From NCBI GenBank assembly GCA_964508655.1, contig CAZDUO010000003.1, positions 1-64,000 on the forward strand: a DNA stretch of 64,000 bases, read 5' to 3'. The notes under the pieces are model-generated. The model ran no database searches and was not told the DNA's origin. It was given only the letters and a program-made list of their open reading frames with translations. This document shows positions 6,745 to 15,202 of this stretch, one piece after another; position 1 is the stretch's first letter, and every line of letters begins with the position of its first letter. Made by a program: the position numbers and the translations under genes. The DNA comes from VBAS01 sp964508655. Its GTDB lineage: Bacteria > Bacteroidota > Bacteroidia > Chitinophagales > Chitinophagaceae.

Positions 6745-9700
6745 ATGAACTTATCAGAACTCAGTTTACGACGACCGGTGCTGGCCATGGTTTGTTCCAT
6801 TGTCATCATCATTTTCGGAAGCATCGGGTACAAATATTTGGGTGTACGGGAATACCCGGCCATTGACCCGGCCGTAGTGAATGTGCGCACCTCGTATGTG
6901 GGGGCCAATGCCGATATAATCGAGCAGCAGATAACCGAGCCGCTCGAAAAAGCCATCAACGGTGTGCCGGGTGTAAAAAACATTACTTCCACCAGCTCTA
7001 CCGGCAGCAGCAATATCACAGTGGAGTTTGAACTGGGTGTGGACCTGGAGCGTGCCGCCAATGATGTGCGGGATAAAGTGTCGCAGGCACAGGGCCAGCT
7101 GCCGCAGGATATTGATGCGCCACCTATCGTAAGCAAGGCCGACTCGGATTCTGACCCGATTGTTTTTCTGCAGATTCAAAGTGCGAGCAAGGGACTGATG
7201 GAACTTACCGATTACGCCGAAAACGTAGTGCAGGAACGATTGCAAACCATACCCGGTGTAAGTGGTGTAAATGTTTTTGGCCGCCGCTATGCCATGCGGC
7301 TATGGATTGACCCGGCAAAGCTGGCTGCATACCGGCTTACCATTGCCGACATCAGGAATGCCCTTGACCGGGAAAATATTGAGCTGCCCGGTGGAAAAAT
7401 AAGGGGCAACACCACCCAGCTTATTGTAAAAACATTTGGCAAACTGACCAAAGCAGTTGATTTCAACAACCTGATACTGCGCCAGGATAATAATGGGGTT
7501 GTCCGCTTCAAAGATGTTGGCTTTGCCGAGTTGGGTCCCGATAACGAAGAACAGGTTTCCCGGAAAAACAATGTGCCCTCTGTTAATTTGGGTGTAGTGG
7601 CCCAGCCCGGCAGCAACCAGATAGAAATCGTAGATGAAGTGTACCGGCGTATTAATGAAATAAAAAAGGATATGCCAGCCGACATCATCCTCGAAGTGGG
7701 CTACGACCGTACTCAGTTTGTCCGCAATGCCATCGGCGAAGTGAAAGAAACGCTGCTGATAGCAATCAGCCTGGTGGTGCTTATCATTTTTCTTTTTTTC
7801 CGCGAAGCAATAATTGCCTTCCGGCCGCTGATTGATATTCCCGTTTCGCTTATTGGCGCATTCTTCATCATGTACCTGATGGGTTTTTCCATCAATGTGC
7901 TTACGCTGCTGGCCATAGTGCTTGCCACCGGCCTGGTGGTTGACGATGGCATCGTGGTGACAGAAAATATTTTTAAAAAAATGGAGCAGGGCATGAACAA
8001 GCACCGGGCGGCACTCGAAGGCTCCAAAGAAATTTATTTTGCGGTTATCGCTACATCACTCACCCTGGCCATTGTATTTCTACCAATCATTTTCCTCGAG
8101 GGTTTTGTTGGAAGACTCTTTCGTGAATTTGGCATTGTGCTGGCCGGGGCTGTGCTCATTTCGGCATTTGTTTCCCTTTCACTCACACCGGTGCTGAATA
8201 TTTATTTGACAAAGAAAGATCCGCATAAGCATTCCTGGTTTTACCGCGTCACGGAGCCATTCTTTACAGGTCTTGAAAACCTGTATAAAACAACATTAAG
8301 TGGATTTATGCGCCTGCGGTGGATGGCTTGGGTTATCGCCCTGGGCTGTGTTGCAATAATATTTTTTGTCGGCCGGCAGCTTCCGTCAGAGCTGGCGCCG
8401 ATGGAAGACCGCAACCGGGTGCGAACCAGCATTACCGGGCCAGAAGGCGCCGACTTTGATTATACCGACCGGGTTGCTTATGAAATCACTCAGCATCTGC
8501 TCGACTCTATTCCTGAAAAATATGTTGTACTCACTTTTGCCCCCGGTTTTGGCGGCGGTGGCAGCAATGCAGCTTTCATCAGCATGGGCCTGGTGGATGC
8601 ATCGCAAAGAAAGAGAAGCCAGGATGAAATTGCCCGGCACATGAGTCACATGTTTCGTCGTTACACCAATGTGCGGGTATTTGCCAACCAGGAACAAACC
8701 ATCTCTGTTGGCCTTGGTGGCCGTGGTGCTTTCCCTGTTCAGTTCGTCATTCAGCATCTCAATTTTGACAAGATTAAGGAAAAGGTTCCCCTCTTTCTTG
8801 AAGAGGTAAGAAAAAATCCAACCTTCCAGGGTTTTGATGTTAACCTGAAATTCAACCAGCCTGAATTGCAGATTACTATTGACCGCCTGAAGGCAAATGA
8901 GCTGGGTGTGTCGGTAATGGATATTTCAACCACGCTGCAACTGGCGCTAAGTGGTCGCCGCTTCGGGTATTTTATCATGAATGGAAAACAATACCAGGTG
9001 ATAGCGCAGGTGGACCGGCAGGACCGTGATGATCCGCTCGACCTTAAAGGATTTTTTGTACGTAACAACCGCGGCGAACTTATTCAGCTCGACAACCTGG
9101 TGAAGATGGAAGAAATGGCCAACCCGCCGAATATTTATCACTTCAACCGGTTCAAAAGTGCAACCATACAGGCTGGTCTTACTCCCGGGAAAACCATCGG
9201 TGAAGGAATTGCCGAAATGGAAAAAATTGCCAATAAAGTACTCGATGATACTTTCAATACATCGCTGGCCGGCGCCTCACGTGATTTTGCCGAAAGTTCA
9301 TCTAATACGGCATTTGCATTTTTGCTTGCGCTGGTGCTTATTTTTCTCGTATTGTCTGCACAGTTCGAAAGTTTTATTGATCCGATTATCATCATGATTA
9401 CCGTGCCGCTGGCATTAGCAGGCGCTGTGCTCAGCATGTGGCTATTGGGTCAAACGCTGAATATCTTTTCACAAATCGGCATCATCATGCTCATCGGTCT
9501 GGTCACCAAAAACGGAATCCTTATTGTGGAGTTCGCCAACCAGAAACGGCGGCGTGGCGAAAAGAAAATTCCTGCGGCCATTGATGCCGCCGTAGCCCGT
9601 TTGCGGCCGATATTGATGACAACACTTGCCACTACACTTGGCGCATTGCCCATTGCGCTGGCCTTCGGTTCAGCCGGCAAAAGCCGCGTGCCGCTGGGCA

Positions 9701-9846
9701 TCGTCATCGTAGGCGGAATGCTCTTTGCCCTCATACTTACTTTGTATGTGGTGCCGGCATTGTACTCATATCTTTCTTCAAAAAAGAAAATCAGCAACCT
9801 CGACACCGAGCTGGCTGTGGCTGAACTGAAGGAAGCGCATGATTGA
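6745..9846 (+). CDS. RND family efflux pump, inner-membrane permease (HAE1/AcrB-like)
   Basis: The 1033-residue product has full AcrB length. It begins MNLSELSLRRPVLAMVCSIVII, the first membrane helix, then a periplasmic loop, helices 2-6 (about 330-500), a second loop and helices 7-12 (about 855-1015). The proton-relay pair Asp400-Asp401 (ATGLVVDDGIVVTEN) and Lys922 (IGLVTKNGILIVEFANQ) are present, so it should be an active proton-driven pump. It exports drugs, detergents or metabolites with the adaptor at 5229 and the channel at 10131. The start lies 3 nt after an inverted heptad array that ends the S23 remnant; the original adaptor-pump spacing was probably shorter. Substrate cannot be told from sequence. 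Confidence 0.96.
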   Translation: MNLSELSLRRPVLAMVCSIVIIIFGSIGYKYLGVREYPAIDPAVVNVRTSYVGANADIIEQQITEPLEKAINGVPGVKNITSTSSTGSSNITVEFELGVDLERAANDVRDKVSQAQGQLPQDIDAPPIVSKADSDSDPIVFLQIQSASKGLMELTDYAENVVQERLQTIPGVSGVNVFGRRYAMRLWIDPAKLAAYRLTIADIRNALDRENIELPGGKIRGNTTQLIVKTFGKLTKAVDFNNLILRQDNNGVVRFKDVGFAELGPDNEEQVSRKNNVPSVNLGVVAQPGSNQIEIVDEVYRRINEIKKDMPADIILEVGYDRTQFVRNAIGEVKETLLIAISLVVLIIFLFFREAIIAFRPLIDIPVSLIGAFFIMYLMGFSINVLTLLAIVLATGLVVDDGIVVTENIFKKMEQGMNKHRAALEGSKEIYFAVIATSLTLAIVFLPIIFLEGFVGRLFREFGIVLAGAVLISAFVSLSLTPVLNIYLTKKDPHKHSWFYRVTEPFFTGLENLYKTTLSGFMRLRWMAWVIALGCVAIIFFVGRQLPSELAPMEDRNRVRTSITGPEGADFDYTDRVAYEITQHLLDSIPEKYVVLTFAPGFGGGGSNAAFISMGLVDASQRKRSQDEIARHMSHMFRRYTNVRVFANQEQTISVGLGGRGAFPVQFVIQHLNFDKIKEKVPLFLEEVRKNPTFQGFDVNLKFNQPELQITIDRLKANELGVSVMDISTTLQLALSGRRFGYFIMNGKQYQVIAQVDRQDRDDPLDLKGFFVRNNRGELIQLDNLVKMEEMANPPNIYHFNRFKSATIQAGLTPGKTIGEGIAEMEKIANKVLDDTFNTSLAGASRDFAESSSNTAFAFLLALVLIFLVLSAQFESFIDPIIIMITVPLALAGAVLSMWLLGQTLNIFSQIGIIMLIGLVTKNGILIVEFANQKRRRGEKKIPAAIDAAVARLRPILMTTLATTLGALPIALAFGSAGKSRVPLGIVIVGGMLFALILTLYVVPALYSYLSSKKKISNLDTELAVAELKEAHD

Positions 9847-9972
9847 TTTTTTTATTGATAAACCAAAACCACTTTCTCAACAATGCTCTTTGGCAGGTTG
9901 AAAGGTGGAGAATTATGTAACCAGCTTTATTCATTATTATGTTACTTCAGTTGCAACGTTTGCCGGCGATAC

Positions 9973-10092
9973 ATGTTCCGGTGACTTACCTGCCGGAACC
10001 GAAAGGTTTATCGTCTCTGACCGGCATCTCTGACGGAGTCTGGTACTCGTCAGAGTCGTCAGACCCGGCCGAAGCGGCGGTGACCGATCATC
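9973..10092 (+). repeat. Palindromic dispersed repeat before tolC
   Basis: This stretch contains an inverted repeat, CTCTGACGGAG ... CTCGTCAGAG (about 10016-10043), within a Bacteroidota-style GC-rich intergenic sequence. It is free of stops in the tolC frame and would add about 64 residues (SLTGISDGVWYSSESSD and so on) if translation began at the ATG of 9939. The signal peptide lies after it, so the repeat is probably untranslated leader. Confidence 0.5.
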
Positions 10093-10130
10093 CGTTTATT
10101 CGCCATTCGGCATCGGGTCTTTTTAGTGCC

Positions 10131-11504
10131 ATGCGCACAGTTACCAATTGGTGCAAAAGACTGCCCATTCATATTTCCGTGTATTTCCGTGCCTCCGTGG
10201 CAATAATTTTCTTTTTGGGAACCATATTAATTTCTTCAACCGTTCATTCCCAAAAACTATTAACGCTTGAAGAAGCCATTGCCACAGCACTGCAGAATAA
10301 TTATGACATCCGCCTTTCAAAAAACGATTCGGCTGTGGCGGCGCTGGATAACTCCTACCGTAATGCAGTTTTTCTTCCAAGATTAAACGGCAACTTAGGC
10401 TCCACCTGGAACCGCAATAACCAGAAACAGGAATTTGCCAACGGCACTAAGCGGGAAGGCGATGTAAAAACCAACAACCTCGTTTCATCTCTTTCCCTAA
10501 GCTGGACTTTGTTCGACGGCGGAAAAATGTTTGTAACAAGAGATAAAGCCGAAGTGCTTGTTAAGCTGGGCGAACTCGGCATCAAAGACCAGGTAATAAA
10601 TACTGTGGCTGTTGTCATCAATACCTATTATAATATTGTACGACAGAAACAGCAACTGAAAGCCATTGAAGAGCAGATGAGCATCAGCCAGACCCGAGTT
10701 GACCTTTCGCAGCGCAAACTGGAGATTGGCGTGGGCGCCAAACCCGATGTGCTCCAAAGCCAGGTGGACCTGAACGCCCAGAAATCGGCACGGTTCAGGC
10801 AGCTCACACTCATTCAGCAACTGAAAGAGATACTGAACCAAAGTATGAACGTGGCTGCCGGCATCCACTACGAGGTCAACGATTCTATTCCTATCAACTA
10901 TAAACTTACCCTGGGTGAAATCCAGCACAATCTCGACAACAGCAATACTGTTTTGCAATACCTGAAAAAAAATATTGAAATCGCCAATCTTACAGTGAGA
11001 GAAAGAAAAGCTGAACGCTTCCCGATCCTTACTTTCAATTCGGCTTTTAATCTCAACCGCACCAACAATGATATTACGCTTAACCCGGCGCTGCCGCTGT
11101 TTAACCGCAACCGCGGGTACAATTTCGGTCTTTCCGCCTCCATCCCTATTTTGAACAACCGAAACACCCATCGGCTAATCAGGCAGGCCGAGTTGAATGT
11201 ACAGTACCAGCAGCTGATTTTTGATAATCAAAAATCGTTACTGAATCTCGGTGTGCTTAATGCATTCCAGGATTATGAACTGCAAAAGCAGACCCTTGAG
11301 CTGGAAGAATCAAATATCCTGCTGGCAAGGGAAAATGTAAACATCATCCTGGAATCATACCGTCTCGGACAAGCCACATTTCTCCAGTTGCGTGAAGCGC
11401 AAAAGAGTCTTGAAGATGCCTACAACCGCCTGATTGCCGCCCGGTACAATACCAAGCTGGCGGAAACGGAGTTGCTGCGGCTGAAGGGAGAGCTGGTGAA
11501 GTAG
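10131..11504 (+). CDS. TolC-family outer-membrane efflux channel
   Basis: This forms the outer-membrane duct of the RND system encoded upstream. The open frame runs from 9939, but the first 64 codons are a dispersed repeat; starting at ATG 10131 puts a signal peptide (AIIFFLGTILISSTVHSQ) where expected and gives 457 residues. The two TolC repeats are visible: LTLEEAIATALQNNYDIRLSKNDSAVA near the start, with long amphipathic helices (KAIEEQMSISQTRVDLSQRKLEIGVGAKPDVLQSQVDLNAQ), and the matching second half ending QATFLQLREAQKSLEDAYNRLIAARYNTKLAETELLRLKGEL. The TAG stop (11502-11504) is the first triplet of a 7-bp repeat array. Confidence 0.92.
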   Translation: MRTVTNWCKRLPIHISVYFRASVAIIFFLGTILISSTVHSQKLLTLEEAIATALQNNYDIRLSKNDSAVAALDNSYRNAVFLPRLNGNLGSTWNRNNQKQEFANGTKREGDVKTNNLVSSLSLSWTLFDGGKMFVTRDKAEVLVKLGELGIKDQVINTVAVVINTYYNIVRQKQQLKAIEEQMSISQTRVDLSQRKLEIGVGAKPDVLQSQVDLNAQKSARFRQLTLIQQLKEILNQSMNVAAGIHYEVNDSIPINYKLTLGEIQHNLDNSNTVLQYLKKNIEIANLTVRERKAERFPILTFNSAFNLNRTNNDITLNPALPLFNRNRGYNFGLSASIPILNNRNTHRLIRQAELNVQYQQLIFDNQKSLLNLGVLNAFQDYELQKQTLELEESNILLARENVNIILESYRLGQATFLQLREAQKSLEDAYNRLIAARYNTKLAETELLRLKGELVK

Positions 11505-11998
11505 TTTATAGTTTGTAGTTGGTAGTTTGTGGTTTGTAGTTAAATTTAGATAAACCAGGTTTATGGCTACTATTCAAAGATTTGAAGACCTGGAAATCTG
11601 GAAAAAATCACGAATTCTCTCCGGCAAAATTTATCCGATTACTTTTAATACCCCCATTGCTGATGATTTTAGAATGAAAGACCAGTTGCGTGGCAGTGTT
11701 GGTTCAATAATGGACAATATTGCCGAAGGCTTTGAGCGTGGAAGCCGGCTTGAATTTATTAATGGCCTTTCAATTGCCAAGAGAGAAACGGGAGAACTAA
11801 AATCGCAATTATACCGTTGTCTTGACAATAACTATATCACTCAAAAATTGTTTGATGAATTATATAATTTAGCAGATGAATTAACCAAAATGATCACTTC
11901 ATTCATTAATTATCTGAATACATCGAAAATCAAAGGACAGAAATTTAAAAACAGAACCCGGGATGCCTAAACCACAAACTACAAACCACAAACATCAA
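11502..11998 (+). mobile_element. Putative S23 four-helix-bundle element with inverted heptad ends (intact)
   Basis: Six heptads of the type TAGTTTG/TAGTTGG/TGGTTTG occupy 11502-11543, and four inverse heptads (ACCACAA/ACTACAA) occupy 11971-11998. Within them GTTTGTGGTTTGTAGTT (11525-11541) has a perfect 17-bp reverse complement at 11977-11993. The only gene inside is a four-helix-bundle protein. The left array supplies the tolC stop; the right array forms the first codons of purE. The layout parallels the decayed copy at 6281-6741. Mobility is inferred; no transposase is present. Confidence 0.55.
11563..11970 (+). CDS. Four-helix-bundle protein (S23/TIGR02436 family)
   Basis: The 135-residue product has the family signature: IQRFEDLEIWKKSRILSGKIY at the N-terminus, DFRMKDQLRGSVGSIMDNIAEGFERGSRLEFINGLSIAKRETGELKSQLYRCLDNNYIT in the middle and a helical end. 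Relatives are encoded in 23S rRNA intervening sequences, and the fold is shared with the Avd protein of diversity-generating retroelements; they bind RNA or nucleic acid through a basic pentameric barrel. No reverse transcriptase or variable region is near. It lies inside inverted 7-bp repeat arrays and ends in an 8-bp overlap with purE. Biological role unknown. Confidence 0.88.
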   Translation: MATIQRFEDLEIWKKSRILSGKIYPITFNTPIADDFRMKDQLRGSVGSIMDNIAEGFERGSRLEFINGLSIAKRETGELKSQLYRCLDNNYITQKLFDELYNLADELTKMITSFINYLNTSKIKGQKFKNRTRDA

Positions 11999-12508
11999 GC
12001 TGTTCTAGTCGGCATCATCATGGGCAGCGACAGCGATTTAAACATCATGCAGGCCGCTGCTGATATACTGAAACAATTCGGTATTCCGCATGAAGTGACG
12101 GTGGTTTCCGCCCATCGTACCCCGCTGCGCATGGTGGAGTATGCACAAAAAGCAAAAGAAAGAGGACTCAAGGTAATCATTGCCGGCGCCGGTGGCGCTG
12201 CACATCTGCCCGGCATGGTGGCTTCCATCACATCCTTACCTGTCATTGGTGTTCCCATCAAATCATCCAACAGCATTGACGGCTGGGATTCGGTGCTCTC
12301 TATTTTACAAATGCCCAATGGGGTGCCGGTGGCCACCGTAGCCCTTAATGCCGCAAAAAATGCCGGCATACTTGCGGCCGAAATCATCGGCACTTTCGAT
12401 GAAACCATTTCCCAGAAAGTAACCGGTTACAAAAACTCGCTCAGCAATGAAGTAATTGATAAGGTGGAAAAGCTGAAGAGGGAGGGATGGGAAAATAAGT
12501 TTGATTAG
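11963..12508 (+). CDS. purE: N5-carboxyaminoimidazole ribonucleotide mutase
   Basis: PurE rearranges N5-CAIR (made by PurK) to CAIR. The product has the phosphate and active-site motifs GIIMGSDSDLNIMQAA (from residue 17), VSAHRTPLRM, IAGAGGAAHLPGMVAS and PVIGVPIKSSNSIDGWDSVLSILQMPNGVPVATVA, and a normal length. The first dozen residues (PKPQTTNHKHQ) are encoded by the 7-bp repeat array that bounds the four-helix-bundle element, so the native start region has been replaced or extended; translation could alternatively begin near residue 20. The ATG overlaps the upstream gene by 8 bp. Confidence 0.95.
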   Translation: MPKPQTTNHKHQAVLVGIIMGSDSDLNIMQAAADILKQFGIPHEVTVVSAHRTPLRMVEYAQKAKERGLKVIIAGAGGAAHLPGMVASITSLPVIGVPIKSSNSIDGWDSVLSILQMPNGVPVATVALNAAKNAGILAAEIIGTFDETISQKVTGYKNSLSNEVIDKVEKLKREGWENKFD

Positions 12509-12513
12509 GAACC

Positions 12514-13491
12514 ATGATTTTCAGGATTGAAAAGATTTGCTGTAAACCAGGAATAATTTATTCCTTACTCATTTTATTTACTTTTTTCATAGCATCCTGT
12601 GCAGGAAAGGATAACCCATCTGTAACACTTATCAAAAAACTCCCCGCCTACCCTTCCGCATCCGCCATCGAATTCATTAATGGAAAACTTTACGTGATGG
12701 GGGATGATGCCCCCGGCCTGCTGATTCTGGACACCAACCTCCATGTTCTTGATTCTATCCCGTTGATTTCATACACCGGCCGAAGGATTCCAGGGGAAAT
12801 CAAACCCGACCTGGAAGCATCTGCATTTTCCGTAACCGATACGGGTACTGCCATTTTTCTATTTGGCTCCGGGTCATTGACCCCCTATAGAAACCATGGG
12901 TTGAAATTCTATTTTGAAACAAACCGGAAAGACAGCATTCCCCTTCAGAATTTCTATACACAATTAAAAAACTCTGGAATTGAGCAAGTGAATATTGAAG
13001 GCGCTTGCTTTGTTGCCGGTTCCTTGTTTTTATCAAACCGGGGAAATAAAAGTTATCCGTATAATCATCTTATCACTGCTTATAATCTGCTTTGGAATGA
13101 TGAAGATAGTTTTCATGTGTCCATCACCCTTGTTCAAGTAAAACAAGATACGGCTGATTTCAGCGGTGTTTCAGGTTTATGTTATGCAGAAGGGAGCGAC
13201 CAGTTGATAATGACAGTTTCAACCGAAGACACACGCAGCAGCCATGAGGATGGAGCTATCGGGAAAAGTTATCTCTGGATTATCGACAACGCTTCAAAAA
13301 TGCTGAAAAACACAACCATCAGCCCCGACCGGATAATTGACCTGGAAAAAACAGACAGCCGCTTCGCCGGGCAAAAGATTGAATCCGCTACTGTAATAAG
13401 GGAAACTGGTGATGAAATTCATCTTGCACTCGTTGCCGACAACGATGATGGCAGCAGTACGGTTTTTAAAATCGGCATTAAAAAGAAATAA
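12514..13491 (+). CDS. Secreted lipoprotein of unknown function (DUF6929-like)
   Basis: The 325-residue product has a lipoprotein signal (IIYSLLILFTFFIASCAGK; lipid Cys near residue 29) and then a beta-rich chain with repeated short strands (AIEFINGKLYVMGDDAPGLLILDTNLHVLDSIPL; ACFVAGSLFLSNRGN; GVSGLCYAEGSDQLIMTVSTED) that looks like a beta-propeller resembling esterase-like phytase or DUF6929 proteins. No catalytic motif is clear. It begins 5 nt after purE and is probably co-transcribed with it. It should sit on the periplasmic or outer surface. The family assignment is tentative. Confidence 0.7.
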   Translation: MIFRIEKICCKPGIIYSLLILFTFFIASCAGKDNPSVTLIKKLPAYPSASAIEFINGKLYVMGDDAPGLLILDTNLHVLDSIPLISYTGRRIPGEIKPDLEASAFSVTDTGTAIFLFGSGSLTPYRNHGLKFYFETNRKDSIPLQNFYTQLKNSGIEQVNIEGACFVAGSLFLSNRGNKSYPYNHLITAYNLLWNDEDSFHVSITLVQVKQDTADFSGVSGLCYAEGSDQLIMTVSTEDTRSSHEDGAIGKSYLWIIDNASKMLKNTTISPDRIIDLEKTDSRFAGQKIESATVIRETGDEIHLALVADNDDGSSTVFKIGIKKK

Positions 13492-13513
13492 GCCATTCAG
13501 CTATTTTTTCCGG

Positions 13514-15115
13514 CTATTTTTCCTGCAGTATCACAAACTCCTGCTCCAAACCAAGCGAATGCTCATATAATTTCTGAATAAAATCCCTCCCCCACTTTGC
13601 ATAGAAATAACTGAGGTTATCGTACCGCTCCTGCAAGCCATTGGCCGGAAATAAATATGACTTGATGGTATGAATCTGCCGCTGCTGGTCGGTGAATTTT
13701 CTTTTTTCTGCCCGCAGCATTTTCTTTTCCAGCTCCTGCAGGCGGTGAACGGTTTTCATCTTCAGCGCTTCCACATGTTTTTCCAGTGTACTATCCACCG
13801 AAGCGGCCTGCCTCTTAAAGCTGTCATAGAGCTGTTCCAGCTGCTGCAGCGAGCCGTTCAGTTTTACATCCATTCCTTTTTCACGCAATACAAGGCGGTT
13901 GAGAATTTCATCCTGCGGCAAAAAGAAATCCTCAATACTGAAATCCAATTTTGAAATTTTCTCCTGCCACTTCTTTTCCACTACTAAAAAAGAATTGCGC
14001 AGCACCAGCACCGGGTAAGGAACATTATAGTTGCTGAAAAGTTCTTTCAGCTGCAGCCAGTATGCCAGCTCTCCCCCGCCGCCGATAAAGGCAAGGTTGG
14101 GTAAAACTGTTTCCTGGTAAAGTCCCCGCAGAACCACATTCGGGCTGAAAAGCTCAGGATGACCGGTTAATTCACCCATCAATTCTTGCTGCGTGAAGCT
14201 AATACCTGTGCCCTGTACCTTGTACCTTGCGCCTTGTCTTGTTATTCTTTCTCTTTTATCATCTTTCAGGTAGAACAAATTAATCTCTCTCGGGTTTACC
14301 TGCACTTTATAACCCGCATTGTCCAGGCGTACCGCAGTTTTTTCAACAATATCCGAAGCCGTTTGGTTCAGCAAATCATCCTTAAACACAGGAATCATCT
14401 GCCGCTTCAGTTCTGCATTGTCGGGCAGCAGCACCACAAGCCCATATTCGCCAAACAATGCATTCACTATTTTAAAAGTAGCAGACTGAATGGTATCACC
14501 CAACCGGTAACAGTCTTTTACCACGGTGATTAACTCATTACCAAACGGCAATACGGAAAGCTGACCTTCCATCTGCCCAACCAGGCTGATGAGGTCTTTG
14601 TCAATCTGCATTCGTCCCACAGCTCCGGTCTGTTTTGTTTGCCACAACAACTTTTCCCCGCCGAGATAAATATGATTGAGCTCCTCCAAATCAGCATCTT
14701 CAGCGCCGATATAAAACACCGGCACAAATTTGCTGCCGGGCAGATTTTCATTACAGTACTCCGCCAGCTTTATAGTGTGGAGGATTTTATAAATAAAATA
14801 CAGCGGCCCGGTGAAGATATTGTTCTGATGGGCGGTAGTTAGGGTAAAACAATTGGCTGCAGCAAGCGCTTCAATATTTTGCTTCGTCTTTTCAGAAACA
14901 GGAACAGCCTCGTACTGCTTTTTCAGTTCCTGTACCAGCACGGTGCGGTTGTACGAAAACTTTTTCCTTTCTTCAATGGCAGTCCGGATGCCCTGCAGTG
15001 TAACCGGGTAGCGGTAAAAATTTTTCAATGCATCAGCATGGTCAATGTAGTCCAGTACAATCTTATTGAAGTATCCTGTCTGCCGGTAAGGTATGCGGGT
15101 AGAAACAAAATCCAT
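13514..15115 (-). CDS. bshC: Bacillithiol biosynthesis cysteine-adding enzyme BshC
   Basis: BshC adds cysteine to glucosaminyl-malate, the last step of bacillithiol synthesis. From ATG 15115 (MDFVSTRIPYRQTGYF) the product has 533 residues; the open frame begins at a TTG 21 nt earlier. Recognisable parts are the Rossmann-like core (TTAHQNNIFTGPLYFIYKILHTIKLAE, VPVFYIGAEDADLEELNH, LLPDNAELKRQMIPVF), LPNLAFIGGGGELAYWLQLKELF and the long C-terminal coiled coil (about residues 400-490). A stretch of 7-bp-periodic DNA (14205-14239) encodes QGARYKVQGTG within the protein without breaking the frame. Confidence 0.92.
   Translation of the reverse strand: MDFVSTRIPYRQTGYFNKIVLDYIDHADALKNFYRYPVTLQGIRTAIEERKKFSYNRTVLVQELKKQYEAVPVSEKTKQNIEALAAANCFTLTTAHQNNIFTGPLYFIYKILHTIKLAEYCNENLPGSKFVPVFYIGAEDADLEELNHIYLGGEKLLWQTKQTGAVGRMQIDKDLISLVGQMEGQLSVLPFGNELITVVKDCYRLGDTIQSATFKIVNALFGEYGLVVLLPDNAELKRQMIPVFKDDLLNQTASDIVEKTAVRLDNAGYKVQVNPREINLFYLKDDKRERITRQGARYKVQGTGISFTQQELMGELTGHPELFSPNVVLRGLYQETVLPNLAFIGGGGELAYWLQLKELFSNYNVPYPVLVLRNSFLVVEKKWQEKISKLDFSIEDFFLPQDEILNRLVLREKGMDVKLNGSLQQLEQLYDSFKRQAASVDSTLEKHVEALKMKTVHRLQELEKKMLRAEKRKFTDQQRQIHTIKSYLFPANGLQERYDNLSYFYAKWGRDFIQKLYEHSLGLEQEFVILQEK
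14205..14239. repeat. 7-bp-periodic array inside bshC
   Basis: Plus-strand heptads CCTGTGC, CCTGTAC, CTTGTAC, CTTGCGC, CTTGTCT lie within bshC and encode about residues 294-305 of the product. The periodicity matches arrays at gene borders elsewhere in the window. Whether they were inserted or arose in place needs an alignment with related BshC proteins. Confidence 0.5.
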
Positions 15116-15202
15116 ATCAGTCGGTCTGATTAACAATTAATGCCCGTAAAAGTAATAAGTCCGGCGGGTTTTTAGCCACTGATTGCACCGATGAACACAG
15201 AT

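Noticed and set aside
7300..8004. Long minus-strand open frame opposite the RND pump gene
   Set aside because: It is the antisense shadow of a well-supported gene, has a His/Gln-rich composition typical of such frames and no family resemblance.
11502..11543. CRISPR-like short regular repeats
   Set aside because: The unit is only 7 bp without spacers and its text varies; there are no cas genes. It is a tandem array, not a CRISPR.
11563..11970. Diversity-generating retroelement accessory gene (avd)
   Set aside because: The fold family is related, but no reverse transcriptase, template repeat or variable repeat was found in the window, so only the general four-helix-bundle call is kept.
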